Shown one piece after another: positions 21,440 to 32,245 of a stretch of DNA of 64,000 bases. The notes beneath the pieces are model-generated. The model was given only the letters and a program-made list of their open reading frames with translations. It was not told the origin of the DNA and ran no database searches. The stretch spans positions 709,501 through 773,500 of the forward strand of contig JAPDOI010000173.1 of the NCBI GenBank assembly GCA_029168955.1, given 5' to 3'. Origin of the DNA: Aplectana chamaeleonis (Eukaryota > Nematoda > Chromadorea > Rhabditida > Cosmocercidae). The position numbers and the translations under genes are program-made. Positions within the stretch are counted from its first letter, which is position 1; every line of letters starts with the position of its first letter.

Positions 21440-23577
21440 CACCTCATCACTAAAGGGTTTTTGTATTTTGTATTTGTTGATTGCAGGTCACGCCTGCATA
21501 GTTAAGTTACATGGAAAAACAAGAGAAAACATTGAATATAAAAGGACAGGAAACAGATATAGTACCAATATGAATTGAAACAGGCTCAGTCATCCTCAGT
21601 CATCAAGTACTGATCCAAGCTACGTTTGAAAGCGGAAAGAGTTGTAGGGAGGTTGCCCCTCTTGAGTAACTTTTCAAACTCACTTCCTGCTCTACTAACA
21701 AAGAAATGGTGCCTCAAACCTTTCCTGGCTCTGTTGCGGACAAGTTTGAAGCTGCTACCTCTTGTGGTAGACGCCCTGAGCTGGAGGAAATCTTTTGGCT
21801 TGAGTCCAACATACCCATACAAGATCTTATAAACCATCAGAAGATCGAACCTTTTCCTGCTGCAAGCCAGCGATTCAAGTTGTAGTTCCTTATTCCTAGC
21901 AATGCTGCAGGGCATTTCATCATAGCTGAGACCCCTGACCCTGATCATCACCTTGCGTGTGAAGCTGTTTTGGAGTTTTTCCAACACACCCCTGGTCGAG
22001 ACCTTGTGATGATTGGAAATTACAATCCCTTACTCAAGGTGTGGTCTAACATACGTTTTATAAGTATTAAGAAGCACCCTTTCGTTGTTGCTGGACAGGG
22101 CTCTGAACATGCTATTCATAACTTTACTAGCTCTAGACACAGCCTTAGCACAATGAGCATCAAAGGTGAGATCGCTGCGTACCAGGAAACCCAAATCCAA
22201 TATCTCGTCGACAACCTCGAGCTGCTGGCCATCAATGGTATAAACAGCAGCTGAACTATCGCTTCGAATGTGCAAGACTTTAGTTTTTTCCTTTTAGAGC
22301 AACATACTCCACTCTCTAGACCAGCTTACAACCTTATCCAAAGCCATTTGCAAGTACTCCTTGTCGCATGCCGTCTGGATAGGAGAGAAAAATTTAAAAT
22401 CATCCGCAAAAGCACAGCATTTAACTTTACCAAACGTAACTATTCGTGGCAACTCATAAGTAAATATACTGAATAAAATTGGAGAGAGAACTCCTCCCTG
22501 GGGTACGCCACTGCAAACGGGTTTGGGATCAGAAAAAGTTGAGTTCACTCGAACAACAAACGGCCTATTGCTTAAAAAGGCTCTTATCCATGCTATAATT
22601 CTAAGATGAATGCCAACTAGGGCGAGTTTGGACATGAGTTTGGAATGAGAGACCCGTCGAACGCCTTGCAAAAGTCAACATAGATGACATCAACCCCTTT
22701 TCCTTCATCCACGAGTGAGGTCCATTCGTTAAGTGAATGCAACATGGCCGTAACCGTCGACTTTTTCTTTTGAAAACCATGCTGGGAATCCGAAATTATT
22801 GAGTGCTCCTCCAAATGCTTGCATATTCTCACCTTAAGAATCTTCTCGAACAACCTACTGAAAATAGAGATAATGCTTACTGGCCTAAAGTTTTCAGGGT
22901 TAGTATGAGGGGGCTTTTTTGGAATAGGAGTTACAAAGGCTACATGCCACCTATCCGGAACCTCTGCTCGAATGAACGAAAGATTAAATATATATGTAAG
23001 CGGTCCAACTAAGAGATGGGCTACATGTTTAATGAATTTTAAAGGCAAATGGTCTGGTGTGTCGGAAAATTAATTAGGCCAGCTAGAAAGGAACTTGTGA
23101 ACATCCTCGGGATAAAACCAAACAGAATCATCCATAGTATTGAATTCCTGGGCAGGATTCATAACGCCACTAGGCCCATCATCCTCGCAAAAAGACTTTT
23201 CAAGAACAGATGCGAAGATTTCCGACTACTCTTTATCGTCTGTTATTATGGACCCATCAAACTCAATAGGCCCTAACCGGGGTTTGTCCCTCAATCTAGC
23301 ATTAAACAGCCTATAGAACGCATTTTTTTACCTGATTCAATGATCCTCTTTTCAATATTTCTGTTGAATTTTTTCAATTGCTTGTCAAATCTGAAACATA
23401 TAGCCCTATACACCTCCCAATCATTTGCTGCATTGGTAACTCTAGCCCGACTCCATGCCTGAGATTTTTTGAACGCCAAGCGCCGTAAATGCTCCGGAAG
23501 TATTTCCACATCAAAGGTAGGGCTTGAGGTTTTGTTTGAAGATAACTCGGCACTCTAGTGATGAGGTGTTTCCATAT
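21440..23577 (-). mobile_element. 5'-truncated CR1/Jockey-type LINE
   Basis: A minus-strand LINE ending at about 21440-21480, where the element strand carries an AAATACAAAATAC tail repeat. The 5' break is near 23550. Curiously, both borders carry the same unit of about 60 bp in opposite orientation and permuted order (21396-21456 and 23507-23577). Confidence 0.65.
21586..23509 (-). pseudogene. CR1/Jockey-type reverse transcriptase relic
   Basis: The RT reads on the minus strand from about 23509 down. RT block 1-2 at 22617-23048 holds PIPKK, NPENFRPVSIISIFSRLFEK and DVIYVDFCKAFDG. After a frame change near 22650, the catalytic part at 22294-22671 holds GVPQGGVLSPILF and the CAFADDFKF active-site box. 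The thumb and C-terminal region follow at 22030-22275 and 21586-21987, separated by in-frame stops, and end in SLDQYLM. The order of motifs and the YVRP...FTRK region are typical of CR1/Jockey-superclade proteins. No endonuclease domain is present, so the copy is 5'-truncated. At least two frame changes and two stops make it non-functional. Confidence 0.85.
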
Positions 23578-24047
23578 CGAATGAGGTTTAAGCCATGTGT
23601 GTGATTATTCATTATCTGTTACGAATTACGATTTACGAATTACGAGGAATTTGAAAAATTACGATTAACGATTTACGAAATAACAAAATTCAGTTACGCA
23701 CAGCCCTGATGCGAGCTGACCTGAGTAAAGAGGGAAGTTGAGAATGAAGGGAAGAACGGGGCTATTAATCGGAAACCATCGCTCGTCTCACAATCTCGAG
23801 CATTCATTTGTTCACGTCGGCGGGCGTGGAAAGTGCATCTGGGGTGTGACGAGCTGACGGCTGCCCAACTTTGGGGCCGTAGGGGACCGTTCCAAGCTCA
23901 ATTTTCTTAGTTTTCTCAACGTTAGAGTTGCGCTAGGCCCCGCAGCTGCCGATCTCTACCAAAAAAATCAGACATGATTTTTATCGTGGACACTGCCTTT
24001 AATACACTTGCTCCAACGATCTTCCAATCTGTGGATCCCATCCCTTA

Positions 24048-24544
24048 AAGGCAGTGTTCACGATGAATTTCGTTTCCGAGTTTTCCACTCAAAACATTGC
24101 GTTGGCCACCAAGTGTTACCAAAATTACGAAGAAACGGCGAGAAACGCACTAAAACGTTCTATTTTTATTTCAATGACATTATTCTCTGGCCTGGACTAC
24201 ATAGATGTTCGGTTGGACGAACATGTTCACGGTGGTCGTCACCGGTGAAAAATCTGGCTAATCGAAAATGAGGAAAATATTTCAGGCAAAACAGTATTAG
24301 TTACGGTCTGAAGGAAAGAACGGAGCAGCAGAGAGTAACGAATTTCAAAACACGGGTTAACAAAAGATTTCATTGCTACAACGAACAGTTCCAGTTAGAG
24401 TGAAAAGGTGGGGTGAGAGTAAAGGATTTCGTGCCCTTCTGGTGCGTTTTTCTCGATTTCTCCATCATTTCAGTTCTACTCGGGGGCCAAACAATCGATT
24501 TAGCGATTAATCTCAGAATCGAAGATTATCGTGAACACTGCCTT
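24048..24544. mobile_element. P1-family MITE inserted in mariner A
   Basis: It begins AAGGCAGTGTTCACGATGA and ends TTATCGTGAACACTGCCTT. TA at 24046-24047 and 24545-24546 is the target duplication, and the mariner sequence resumes exactly after it. It is 497 bp and reverse-colinear with 17074-17559. Confidence 0.87.
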
Positions 24545-24548
24545 TAAG

Positions 24549-25082
24549 TGAGAATCCGGAAGGTCTGCAAAATACGCTTCAATAGCCGTTATGACCTTTT
24601 CATTTGATGAAAAACACTTGCCACGCATAAATTTTTTGATCTGGAAACAAATGAAGTCGCTGGGGGCCAAATCTAGTGAATACAGTGGATGCTCCAGCAA
24701 TTCGAACTTTAGTTCATGGATTTTAGCTATTGTCAAAATGCTCTTGTGACACGGTACATTTTACTGATGAAAAAGGATTTCTTTCTTCTGCAATTCGGGT
24801 CTTTTTTTCACGAACTTTTTCCTTCACTTGGTCCAGAAGGTTGCAGCTCTGCTTAATGAGATGTGTAGAGGCTCTACTAAATCCCTCTCAGTCAACCGAC
24901 GATCTTCCAAAACCATATCTTGTATTTTGGCTATGATTTCTGGTGTTGATTCGCTTTTTGGACGTCCTTCACGTGGATCGTCTTCAAGGCTTGTACGACC
25001 ACGTTTAAATTCAGCAACCCATCTGTATACTGTTCTAATTGTAGGTGAAGAATCACTATACAATTTTAACATTTGTTCGTGA
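24549..25082 (-). pseudogene. mariner A transposase relic with internal deletion
   Basis: Tc1/mariner transposases bind terminal repeats through an N-terminal helix-turn-helix pair and cut with a DDD catalytic triad. The N-terminal part survives at 24824-25072 on the minus strand (TVYRWVAEFKRGRTSLEDD, then STPEIIAKIQDMVLEDRRLT). It jumps directly to the CNLLDQ region, so the stretch with the first catalytic Asp has been lost, compared with 28862-29240 in mariner B. The third-Asp region survives at 24500-24736 (ELLEHPLYSLDLAPSDF). A MITE interrupts the C terminus. The relic cannot encode an active enzyme. Confidence 0.85.
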
Positions 25083-25135
25083 ATTTCTTCTGGTGTCTAC
25101 CTTCCAAAAATAAGAATTTTATCACTGCATGATAC

Positions 25136-25412
25136 TGTGCTTATCTGGGCCGAATTCCGGTCCGCAATTGCGTCTCGACACACTTTGCGGCCGCACGCGC
25201 TCGAATCAGTCGGGTTTCCAGCGCCAAAGCCGACTCGATGTGGCTTTTTTATACAATTTTCTCCAATTTTTCTTAGGTTCCGGTTTCCAAAACCCACTTA
25301 GAGTCAGCAGATCGGCGGCTGCGGCGCTGTAAGCTCTTCTGACTCGGGAGCGTGCGGCCGCGAAGCGTGTCGAGACGCAATTGCGGACCGGAATTTGGCC
25401 CAGATAAGCACA
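25136..25412. mobile_element. GC-rich foldback MITE in the 5' region of mariner A
   Basis: Arms of about 75 bp start TGTGCTTATCTGGGCC and end GGCCCAGATAAGCACA. Each arm contains GCGGCCGC or a near match. It lies between the mariner sequences GCATGATA and ATATTCAA, which are contiguous in mariner B, so it is a clean later insertion with a target duplication of only about 3-4 bp. Confidence 0.75.
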
Positions 25413-25601
25413 ATATTCAATTTTTTCCATTGCTGTGACACGGCGACACTACATGGTTTGTAGACAAAGAATGAATTGACAGATTGGAATGAAACTTCAC
25501 ATACGTTCATATGAAGAGTGTACCAACAAAACAAAAAGAAATTTGGGCTAGTAGCAACGCCGTCTCTTATCAAACGACAAAATTTATTGAACAACTTGGT
25601 A

Positions 25602-26137
25602 TCCTCTTGAATGAGAAACATAAATTCACAGTTCCCACCTCCTCCCCCCCCCCTCCCTGAAATATCGCGTTTTGGAGTTGTTTGTTGTAATCATCACGAT
25701 CTCAGATGGCGGCCCATGGTCAACCTTTATTTGGTTGATCTAGAAGAAGTACTACTATTGGGTTGATCAATTAATTATTTATTTACTAGCATGCACGCTA
25801 AGGTGTATCGAAAAAAAGAACAGTATGTACGAAAACAAATCAAACAATTGCAGTATACACAAGAAATAAAACGAAAAGTGGAGGCACTTCATCATTCACT
25901 TCTAAAAAGCTCATTGTACCCTTTTTGACGAAGGAGTTGCACTCTCAAACCTATTTCGACAAAGCATTGTGAAATGAATGTATGTAGGACCACGAGGAAG
26001 AAAATCAGGTGGATGACGCTAGGGGACGCCATTTACACGAGCACTAGGGCATTCATGTAAGCTCTGACTCCAAGTTTTCGGATGTTAAGTATTCCCTACC
26101 CCTAACAACTTAGCTTCAGGGCCCGACTTGATCCATA
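25602..26137. other. Intron DNA, nothing recognised
   Basis: A spacer between two mariner elements. A C-rich run at 25641-25658 is the only visible feature. Confidence 0.5.
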
Positions 26138-26236
26138 ATTACGGAACGTTTTTATTAGCGCGTTTTTCTTCAGTATGGATTGGCGTTTCGTCCTCAATAT
26201 TTATGATAGAATTAATCTTCAATATTTAGTCTAAAA

Positions 26237-27751
26237 ATGCTTCTCAAAAATCACTCTGATGTTCGCCATGTTATGATCTACCAATATAAGAAAGATGGAC
26301 CGCAGCCCAGTGATTTCGCGATCTCATCGAGCTTTTTGGCGAAGGAACAGTTACTGATAGTGCCGTATGGAAGTGGTTCATTCGCTTCAAATCAGGTGAC
26401 ACTAGTTTGGGGGATAAAGAAGGAAGAGGTCGGTCATCGGATTTTGATGATCAAGCACTTCTGACAGCCGTGGAAGAGGACGAAACCTGACAACGCAAAT
26501 GCTGGCTGAAGACTTTAAAGGCACAGTCCAACCTCAGAATCGGTTTTCTGTTTCTGTCTCCATCTGCAAAACGGTTCCACGCTAATTCCAATGATGTCTC
26601 TATAATCGTTCAAGACCCCCTGGGAACGGAGTTATGGCCCCTCAAAAATTGAGCTGGGTGCAACCGCTGTATGCGAGCTCACCCGAATAAAGAGACAGGC
26701 TAAGAATGAAGGGAAGAACGGGGCTATTAATCGAAAACCATCATTCATCTTGTCACTGTTGAGCTCGAAAGATTGAAAAAGGGGCGTGCCAAAGCGGCTT
26801 CCCGAGGTGGGCGCCCCATGGTGGCTTCCTCCTATATCTCGCTTATTCGGAGGAGTCCAGAGCTCGCACTTGGCAAGTGGTATACAGGGTGGGTCTTCTT
26901 CACCTATATGTGGAAATCCCAAATTTAGTCCCTGAGCTTGGACTGTGCCTTTAATGTGAATCAATCAACGATCGTTCGACACCTGAAGAAGCTTGGAAAG
27001 GTGTGGAAATTGGCTGGATGGGTGCCCTACGAGCTCTCCGACAACAACAACAAAGCTGAACATGTTCGAATTTTTACTGGCTTACTGCATCGAAACGAAC
27101 AAACACCATTTTTGAAGAATCTTGTCACTGGAGATGAGTCATGGCCTCTCTCCAAAACGTTGGAAGAAAGAAGATCTGCGTCTCACCAGCTGTTTCCCCC
27201 AAAGGAATACCAAGAGACAAGCACTGTAAGAAGGGTATGTGGTGTGTGTGGTGGGACAGAAGTGGAATCATCCTTTGGGAAATTATTTCAATTGGCGTTT
27301 GTTATTGGTTTAACGACGCTGATGACCGGCAACAATGGAGAATTCCTGACAGAAATGACAAGCGACAACTCAGCATCAACAGCGACGTATATCTGACTCA
27401 GCTTGATCGCTTTAGCGCTGCAATCGAGGCGAAAGAACCGCGCGAAAAAACCACATCGTACTCCATCACGATAACGCCCGTCCACATGTGGAGCGCCGTG
27501 TAATCGAAACCATCGCCAATAAGGGATGGGATCTGCTCCTACTTTCGCCGTTCTCACCGACAGAAGCGCCAACGGACTACCTTATCAATCGCCCTTTGAG
27601 AAACGTTCAAGGAAACAAAGTATACGACGACTTGGATGACTTGGTGGCTGATGCCAAAGCGTGGATTGTCTCCAAGAATCGTGGAATCGACCGACTGCCA
27701 AGCAAATGGGACGCAGTTCTTGAGGTGGATGGTGACTATGCTCTCGAATGA
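26237..27751 (+). pseudogene. mariner C transposase relic
   Basis: Coding pieces in shifting frames keep mariner order. The N-terminal helix-turn-helix is at 26237-26460. Past the MITE the frame resumes at 26950 with NQSTIVRHLKKLGKVWKLAG, then VTGDESW (first catalytic Asp) near 27130. The region around 27141-27503 is in another frame (KICVSP, MWCVWWDRSGIILWE). HHDNARPH (second Asp) comes at about 27465-27490. The C-terminal piece at 27488-27751 contains LSPFSPTEAPTDYL, where SPDLAPSDYH is usual, so the third catalytic Asp context is altered. At least three frame changes are present. I place it closer to insect Mos1-type than to mariners A and B (inference). Confidence 0.85.
26518..26951. mobile_element. 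P2-family MITE inserted in mariner C
   Basis: It begins AAGGCACAGTCCAACC and ends GCTTGGACTGTGCCTT with TA on both sides (26516-26517, 26952-26953). It is 434 bp. Its core (AACGGAGTTATGG, AAAGAGACAGGCTAAGAATG) resembles the core of P1 MITEs although the ends differ. Confidence 0.85.
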
Positions 27752-27825
27752 TCACTTAATCATGTTTTGATTGAATATTGTTGTCTTGTGGAATAAAAAT
27801 ATTTTTGAAAAACGTTCCATAATTA

Positions 27826-28405
27826 TGCATCAACCTAGTAGAATAAATATTCTGGCGGAGGTTAGATTCATTGGCCAATGATTCATGGTGAGATCAAGTA
27901 AAATGAAGAGCATATAAACCTGCAAATTTGTAAAATCATAATCGACAGCCTACCACTTACAGTAATGACAGTAATTAGGCCTCAAAGCATTCGGTAGTTC
28001 CAATTTCTGAATTGTTCTCAAATTTTCGATTCTTCGAATTCATTTTGTTTAGCGGAGTTAGCCGGAATGGTCTATTTTTAGTAGTCGGTCAGTTTTAGGT
28101 AATAATACTCGATTGTGTAGATACTAAAACAATTGCGTAACTGTACATTTTTGGGAGATCATTCGAAAGTCAATCTCCGTGAGTGTGTCTAACGCATTCT
28201 TTAGTACGAACATATGGAAGAGTGAGAGCGTGTACACTATTTCATTCTGAAGGAAGGAAATTTTCACTCACAGTTGGCCCTCAAGTATCAAGAAAAACAA
28301 TCAACCTGTAATCATGTTTTTCTTAGCGAAAAAAAAACCATAATAGAGATGACAACTCGGTGATGGGCTTGCCAACAATGTGCTGCGCTGCATACTAGCA
28401 TTCTA
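27826..28405. other. Intron DNA, nothing recognised
   Basis: AT-rich spacer between mariners C and B without exon-like composition or repeat boundary. Confidence 0.5.
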
Positions 28406-29689
28406 CCAGGTTGTTCAATAAGTTTTCGATAAGATAGGGCGTTCCTACTGGCCCAAAATTTTTTGTTTCGTTGGTACACTCTTCATATGAACGTATGTGA
28501 AGTTTCATTTCGATCTGTCAATTAATTCTTTGTTTACAAGCCATTTAGTGTCGCCGTGTCACAGCAATGGGAAAAAATTGAATATCGTGCAGTGAAAAAA
28601 TTCTTATTTTTGGAAGGTATAGCACCAAAAGATTTTCTTGAGCGAATGTTAAAAGTGTATGATGATTGTTCACCTACAATTAAAACAGTAAAAAGATGGG
28701 TTGCTGAACTTAAACGTGGTCGTACAAGCCTTGAAGACGATTCACGTGAAGGACGTTCAAAAAGCGCATCAACACCAGAAATCGTAGCCAAAATACAAGA
28801 TATTGTTTTGAAAGATCGTCGATTGACTGAGAGAGATTTAGCAGAGGCACTACGCATCTCATTAGGCAGTGTGAGCCATATTTTAAGTGAAAGTTTGGGT
28901 TCTAGAAAGCTGTGTACACAATGTGTGACGCATTCGCTAACAATGGAACAAAAACACATTCGAATGCGACTTTCTCAGCAACATTTGGAGCGTTTTAAAA
29001 AGGATTAAGTGGAGTTTGTGCGTCGATTCATCACTATGGATGATACTTGGGTCTATCACCATGATCCTGAATCAAAACAAGAGGCTAAAGAGTGGTGTGA
29101 ACGTGGTTGTTCGGCTTCGAAACGAGATCGTGTCCGGAAATCGGCCAATAAGGATATGGCATCAGTTTTTTGCGATGCGAAAGGAATTTCGTTCGTGGAT
29201 CACTTGCAAACTGGTAAAACAATTAAATCTGTATATTATTGCAACCTTTTGGACCAGATGAAGGAAAAAATTCGTGAAAAAAAGACCAGGAGCAACCAAA
29301 AGACAAGAATAAAATCCTTTTTCATTAGGACAATGCACCGTGTCACAAGAGCATTTTGACAATGGCTAAAATCCATGAATTAAAGTTCGAGTTGCTGGAG
29401 CATCCACCGTATTCACCAGATTTGGCCTCCAGCGACTTCATTTGTTTCCAGAACTCAAAAAATTCATGCGTGGCAAGCGTTTTTCATCAAATGAAGAGGT
29501 CATAACGGTTGTTGAAGCGTATTTTGCAGACCTTCCGGATTCTCACTTCAGGGATGGTATCCACAGATTGGAGGATCGTTGGAGAAAGTGTATTAATGTT
29601 CAGGGAGATTATACTGAATAATATAGTGTATTTTAAACCATAAAATTGTGTTTTTCTTAATGAACGATGAAACTTATTGAACAACCTGG
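28406..29689 (+). mobile_element. mariner element B, full length
   Basis: CCAGGTTGTTCAATAAGTTT at the left and its reverse complement at the right are flanked by TA (28404-28405, 29690-29691). At 1284 bp it has the canonical mariner size and no nested insertion, so it serves as the template for dissecting element A. Confidence 0.9.
28556..29588 (+). pseudogene. mariner B transposase relic
   Basis: The frame opening near 28556 holds the paired helix-turn-helix domain (VKRWVAELKRGRTSLEDD, LTERDLAEALRISLGSVSHI) and ends at a stop at 29006-29008, where the family reads through. The same frame continues at 29009 with RRFITMDDTWVYHHDPESKQ (first catalytic Asp), then YCNLLDQMKEKIREK. Near 29275 the frame changes. 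The second-Asp motif DNAPCHKSILTMAKI is preceded by a stop replacing the usual Gln, and YSPDLASSDF carries the third Asp at about 29412-29440. A further frame change follows near 29455. All three catalytic Asp codons survive, but stops and shifts make it inactive. Minus-strand open frames over it are shadows. Confidence 0.9.
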
Positions 29690-29691
29690 TA

Positions 29692-30416
29692 CTTCCATAG
29701 GTAGTGACCCTCTCAAAATAAAAAATATTGAAAAGTCTCTTTGAGGAAGCTTACAAGTTTCGTTTCTTTTCTGACGTTTCTACACCTTCTTACGAACTTA
29801 AGCGCAGAGCTTGAAGCATTTCTATGAAATACGTAAGCTATGGATTCTTTTGACTCTATGTATGTACCTACTGTCCCTCTGGAAACTAGTTTTGCAGTAG
29901 ACTGACTGTCTATCGCTGAAGTAATAGTCGTTGGTTTCGAGTAAACACAACTACATAGGTACATGTGTTGAAGCACTCAGCAGACTGGGATTCCTTGAGA
30001 TTCTTGGCTCTTATTTTTGTGTAGCCTTATACATTATGTGTTCAGGTTTCAACCTTGTGTGAAAAGCAGTCTTCAGAATTCTTTTTTTATTGCCGAAATT
30101 TTCTTTTTCAAACGTCGGTTTTTTTACACGAAAAAGCAAACACGCGCGGAAACTATCCGATGATTCCTAAAATTATAATAGCTCACTGCTTGACCAGACG
30201 ATCAAATACTATTTCGTTCAGTTCGTTGCAAATTGAATAATGTTTTTGACAGTTTTTCTCCCAGCTTAGCTGCTACTGATTCGATTGAAATATTCATCTA
30301 GTTTTGTATTACACTCCCTTCGTTCACCTGAAACTGCGAGGATTCGCTCATAGCCCCATTTCTCTTCAACGGCCCCTTCGCCTCGACGGCTTAGTTCGAA
30401 GTGCAAGCGTTGCAAC
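29692..30416. other. Intron DNA, nothing recognised
   Basis: No exon-like frame with matched splice sites, RNA gene or repeat boundary was found. Confidence 0.45.
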
Positions 30417-31070
30417 GTATACTGCCTCTATTCGGGAGTGCACAAGCCCCCTTTTCACCCGCACACGCTGCTACAGCAATGCATCACTGCGGCGCGGTCT
30501 GTTAGCCCGTTCTCTCCCATCCCATGTGGCAGGCATCGAATTTCGCATGACCACCATTCATTCGTCCGCATGACCGGCGATCATGCTTAGAGAAGGTGAG
30601 TTTTTAGTTTTTTTTTTCTGCCGTCTTAAGTTGTTTTGATGATAATTTAAATGTCGTCGTAATGAGAAGCGGGTAAATGACCCATGGATTTGCAACAGTA
30701 GATAAATGTTTAAAAAAGAAAGATTTTTTTTGGTAAAAAAACAGAACAGATGTTTTCTCAATTTCTTGGTAGCGCGAAAGATTGTGTTAAGCTTCATGTA
30801 CACCCTAACCTTTAGCCAATACGATGACACTTGAATTATCACCGAAACAACTGAAAACGGCAAAGAAAGAATGGAAAAAAAGCTCACCGTCTCTGAGCAT
30901 GGTCGCCGGTCATACGGATCACTAGACGGTGGTCATGCGAAAGTCGATGCCTGCCACATGGGGTGTCAGAGCACGGGCTCGTCACAGACCGCGCCGCAGT
31001 GATGCATTACTGTAGCAGCGTGTGCGGGTAAAAAGGGAGGCTTGTGCACTCCCGAATAAAGGCAGTATAT
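30417..31070. mobile_element. Foldback element with about 185-bp arms
   Basis: The left arm at 30417-30600 and right arm at 30883-31070 are reverse complements, beginning TATACTGCCTCTATTCGGG and ending CCCGAATAAAGGCAGTATA. The loop is about 280 bp and AT-rich. Open frames in the arms are spurious. A non-autonomous foldback of uncertain superfamily. Confidence 0.82.
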
Positions 31071-31454
31071 TTCCCTCTTGTTCGCGATCTCAGCTAAACA
31101 CTGCATCCTTAGAAAACACAAAAACAAATATTGCCATGTTACAGAAACCAAAAATTAGCACTGGCAGCCGATGGAAAAAAATTTCTCGAGCTATGAATTC
31201 TCGCCGATCCTCTGAATGCATTGATGGATCTAAGGTGCTCCCTCCCCTCTTTCATTGAGGCGACTTGTCTAACGACGATTGAGCCCCATTCCCACGTTTG
31301 TAGTTCAAGGTTATATCGTGTGTTTGATGCTAAGTGCCCAACGGCCGTTCATGTTCTCACCTCACTACTAGTTACGTGATTTATTGGTCCCTCTATATAA
31401 TCAGTGTTCGCTCTACTGTTATATATCTTCATTCTTAATAGGAAAGGATTTCAG

Positions 31455-31672
31455 GAAGAGATATGAGTTCACAGCCCTCTGAACTTCCTCCACTTCTACC
31501 ACCTCCTCCACCACCTCCACAACCTACTACTGCTGGAAGCGCTGGTACAAAGGTTGGTTCTACCACTGAGACTACAAGACACGTTTCTTCTGTAGAACCC
31601 TTGACTGAACCATCATATCGATCCAAGATCGATATAGCTCATATGAACTGTCGTTGTCACGGCTGCCGCGGA
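31455..31672 (+). CDS. Internal exon C of the large coiled-coil gene (Pro-rich), 3' end uncertain
   Basis: The acceptor GATTTCAG (31447-31454) is used. The two bases GA complete the glycine codon left by exon B and open a frame reading RDMSSQPSELPP, then a run of seven prolines and PTTAGSAGTKVG, followed by a Ser/Thr-rich stretch. A competing AG at 31440-31441 would run into a stop. The frame stays open to 31717. Possible donors are GTTGGT at 31553 and GTACAG at 31673, both phase 0, which would splice in frame to the exon at 53694. GTAGTT near 31715 would be phase 2. I give 31672 as the most plausible end. The Pro run suggests a ligand for EVH1, WW or SH3 domains (inference). No folded domain is recognised. 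Confidence 0.65.
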
Positions 31673-31689
31673 GTACAGTCGACTCGGAT

Positions 31690-32150
31690 CGCACTGAGAC
31701 TTTTCTTGACGGCGTAGTTCGCGTTGGCGCTACATCGGTGCGTGTGTGATATAACATATCTATTTGCATCGCTTTGGCGCCAACGAAAACGACGCCGTTA
31801 ATTGGGAAACAAAAGTCTTCGTGCGATCCACGTTGACTGTATGCACTAGGCCGAATTGACTGACCCTTTATGTTTCTTACTGCCTTGAGTTCACCCATAT
31901 TGCTTCCGTTATAAAAACCTTTTCATGTGCATTATGGTTCCGACTTCTTTCTGTCCTAAACCATATTCATCATATTCTAAACGTCGGGATGGATCCGGAA
32001 GAGACTTCGCATTCACAGTTGAAGGTTGGCGCAAACTCGGTGCCATGCACCGGCTTTGCGCCAACATCCAATGGGGAACGCAAAGTCTCTTCAAGTTCCA
32101 TGCCGATGTTATGTAAATATTATCCAGTTTTCTGCTCATTTCATGATGTT
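31690..32150. repeat. Two small GGCGC-centred hairpins
   Basis: GACGGCGTAGTTCGCGTTGG near 31708 is partly mirrored by CCAACGAAAACGACGCCGT near 31780. GTTGGCGCAAAC near 32024 is mirrored by TTTGCGCCAAC near 32056. These look like fragments of a small inverted-repeat element. No gene is called here. Confidence 0.35.
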
Positions 32151-32245
32151 TTGCAGGAGGTTCTAATTGATTCCAAGTTTGGCGATTTTTCCGTCTTTAC
32201 GACTCGTTACATTAATCTGACCGTCCGAGGTCTTGTGGTACTGGG

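Larger units (their letters stand above)
19598..23708. mobile_element. hAT-like element 4, third level of the nest
   Basis: The ends are CAGGGCTGTGCGTAA and, reversed, CAGGGCTGTGCGTAAC. They are flanked by ATACGAGC (19590-19597) and ATGCGAGC (23709-23716), an 8-bp duplication with one mismatch. Subterminal arrays of a TTACGAATTACGATTTACGA motif lie at 19610-19700 and 23620-23700. The interior carries a truncated MITE, a foldback MITE and a LINE relic. No transposase is seen. Confidence 0.82.
19392..23999. mobile_element. P1-family MITE split by hAT-like element 4
   Basis: It begins AAGGCAGTGTTCACGATAA and ends TTATCGTGGACACTGCCTT, with TA at 19390-19391 and 24000-24001. It sits in the 3' part of mariner A. 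Removing the hAT-like element and one copy of its 8-bp duplication leaves 489 bp, the normal size for the family. Confidence 0.85.
19293..25599 (-). mobile_element. mariner element A, split by nested insertions
   Basis: The outer ends CCAGGTTGTTCAATAAGTTT (left) and, reversed, CCAAGTTGTTCAATAAATTT (right) match those of the complete mariner at 28406-29689. TA flanks both sides. Three insertions split it: a MITE complex at 19392-23999, a MITE at 24048-24544 and a GC-rich foldback at 25136-25412. Without them about 0.9 kb remains, some 370 bp shorter than the other copy, owing to an internal deletion in the transposase. Confidence 0.88.
26138..27823 (+). mobile_element. mariner element C, split by a MITE
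   Basis: The terminal repeats read ATTACGGAACGTTTTT on the left and, reversed, ATTATGGAACGTTTTTC on the right, flanked by TA (26136-26137, 27824-27825). Removing the MITE at 26518-26951 leaves about 1250 bp, the standard mariner length. It belongs to a different mariner lineage from elements A and B. Confidence 0.8.

Noticed and set aside
25641..25660. C-rich run considered as a polypyrimidine or telomere-like tract
   Set aside because: Simple homopolymer-like sequence with no adjacent exon or repeat structure.
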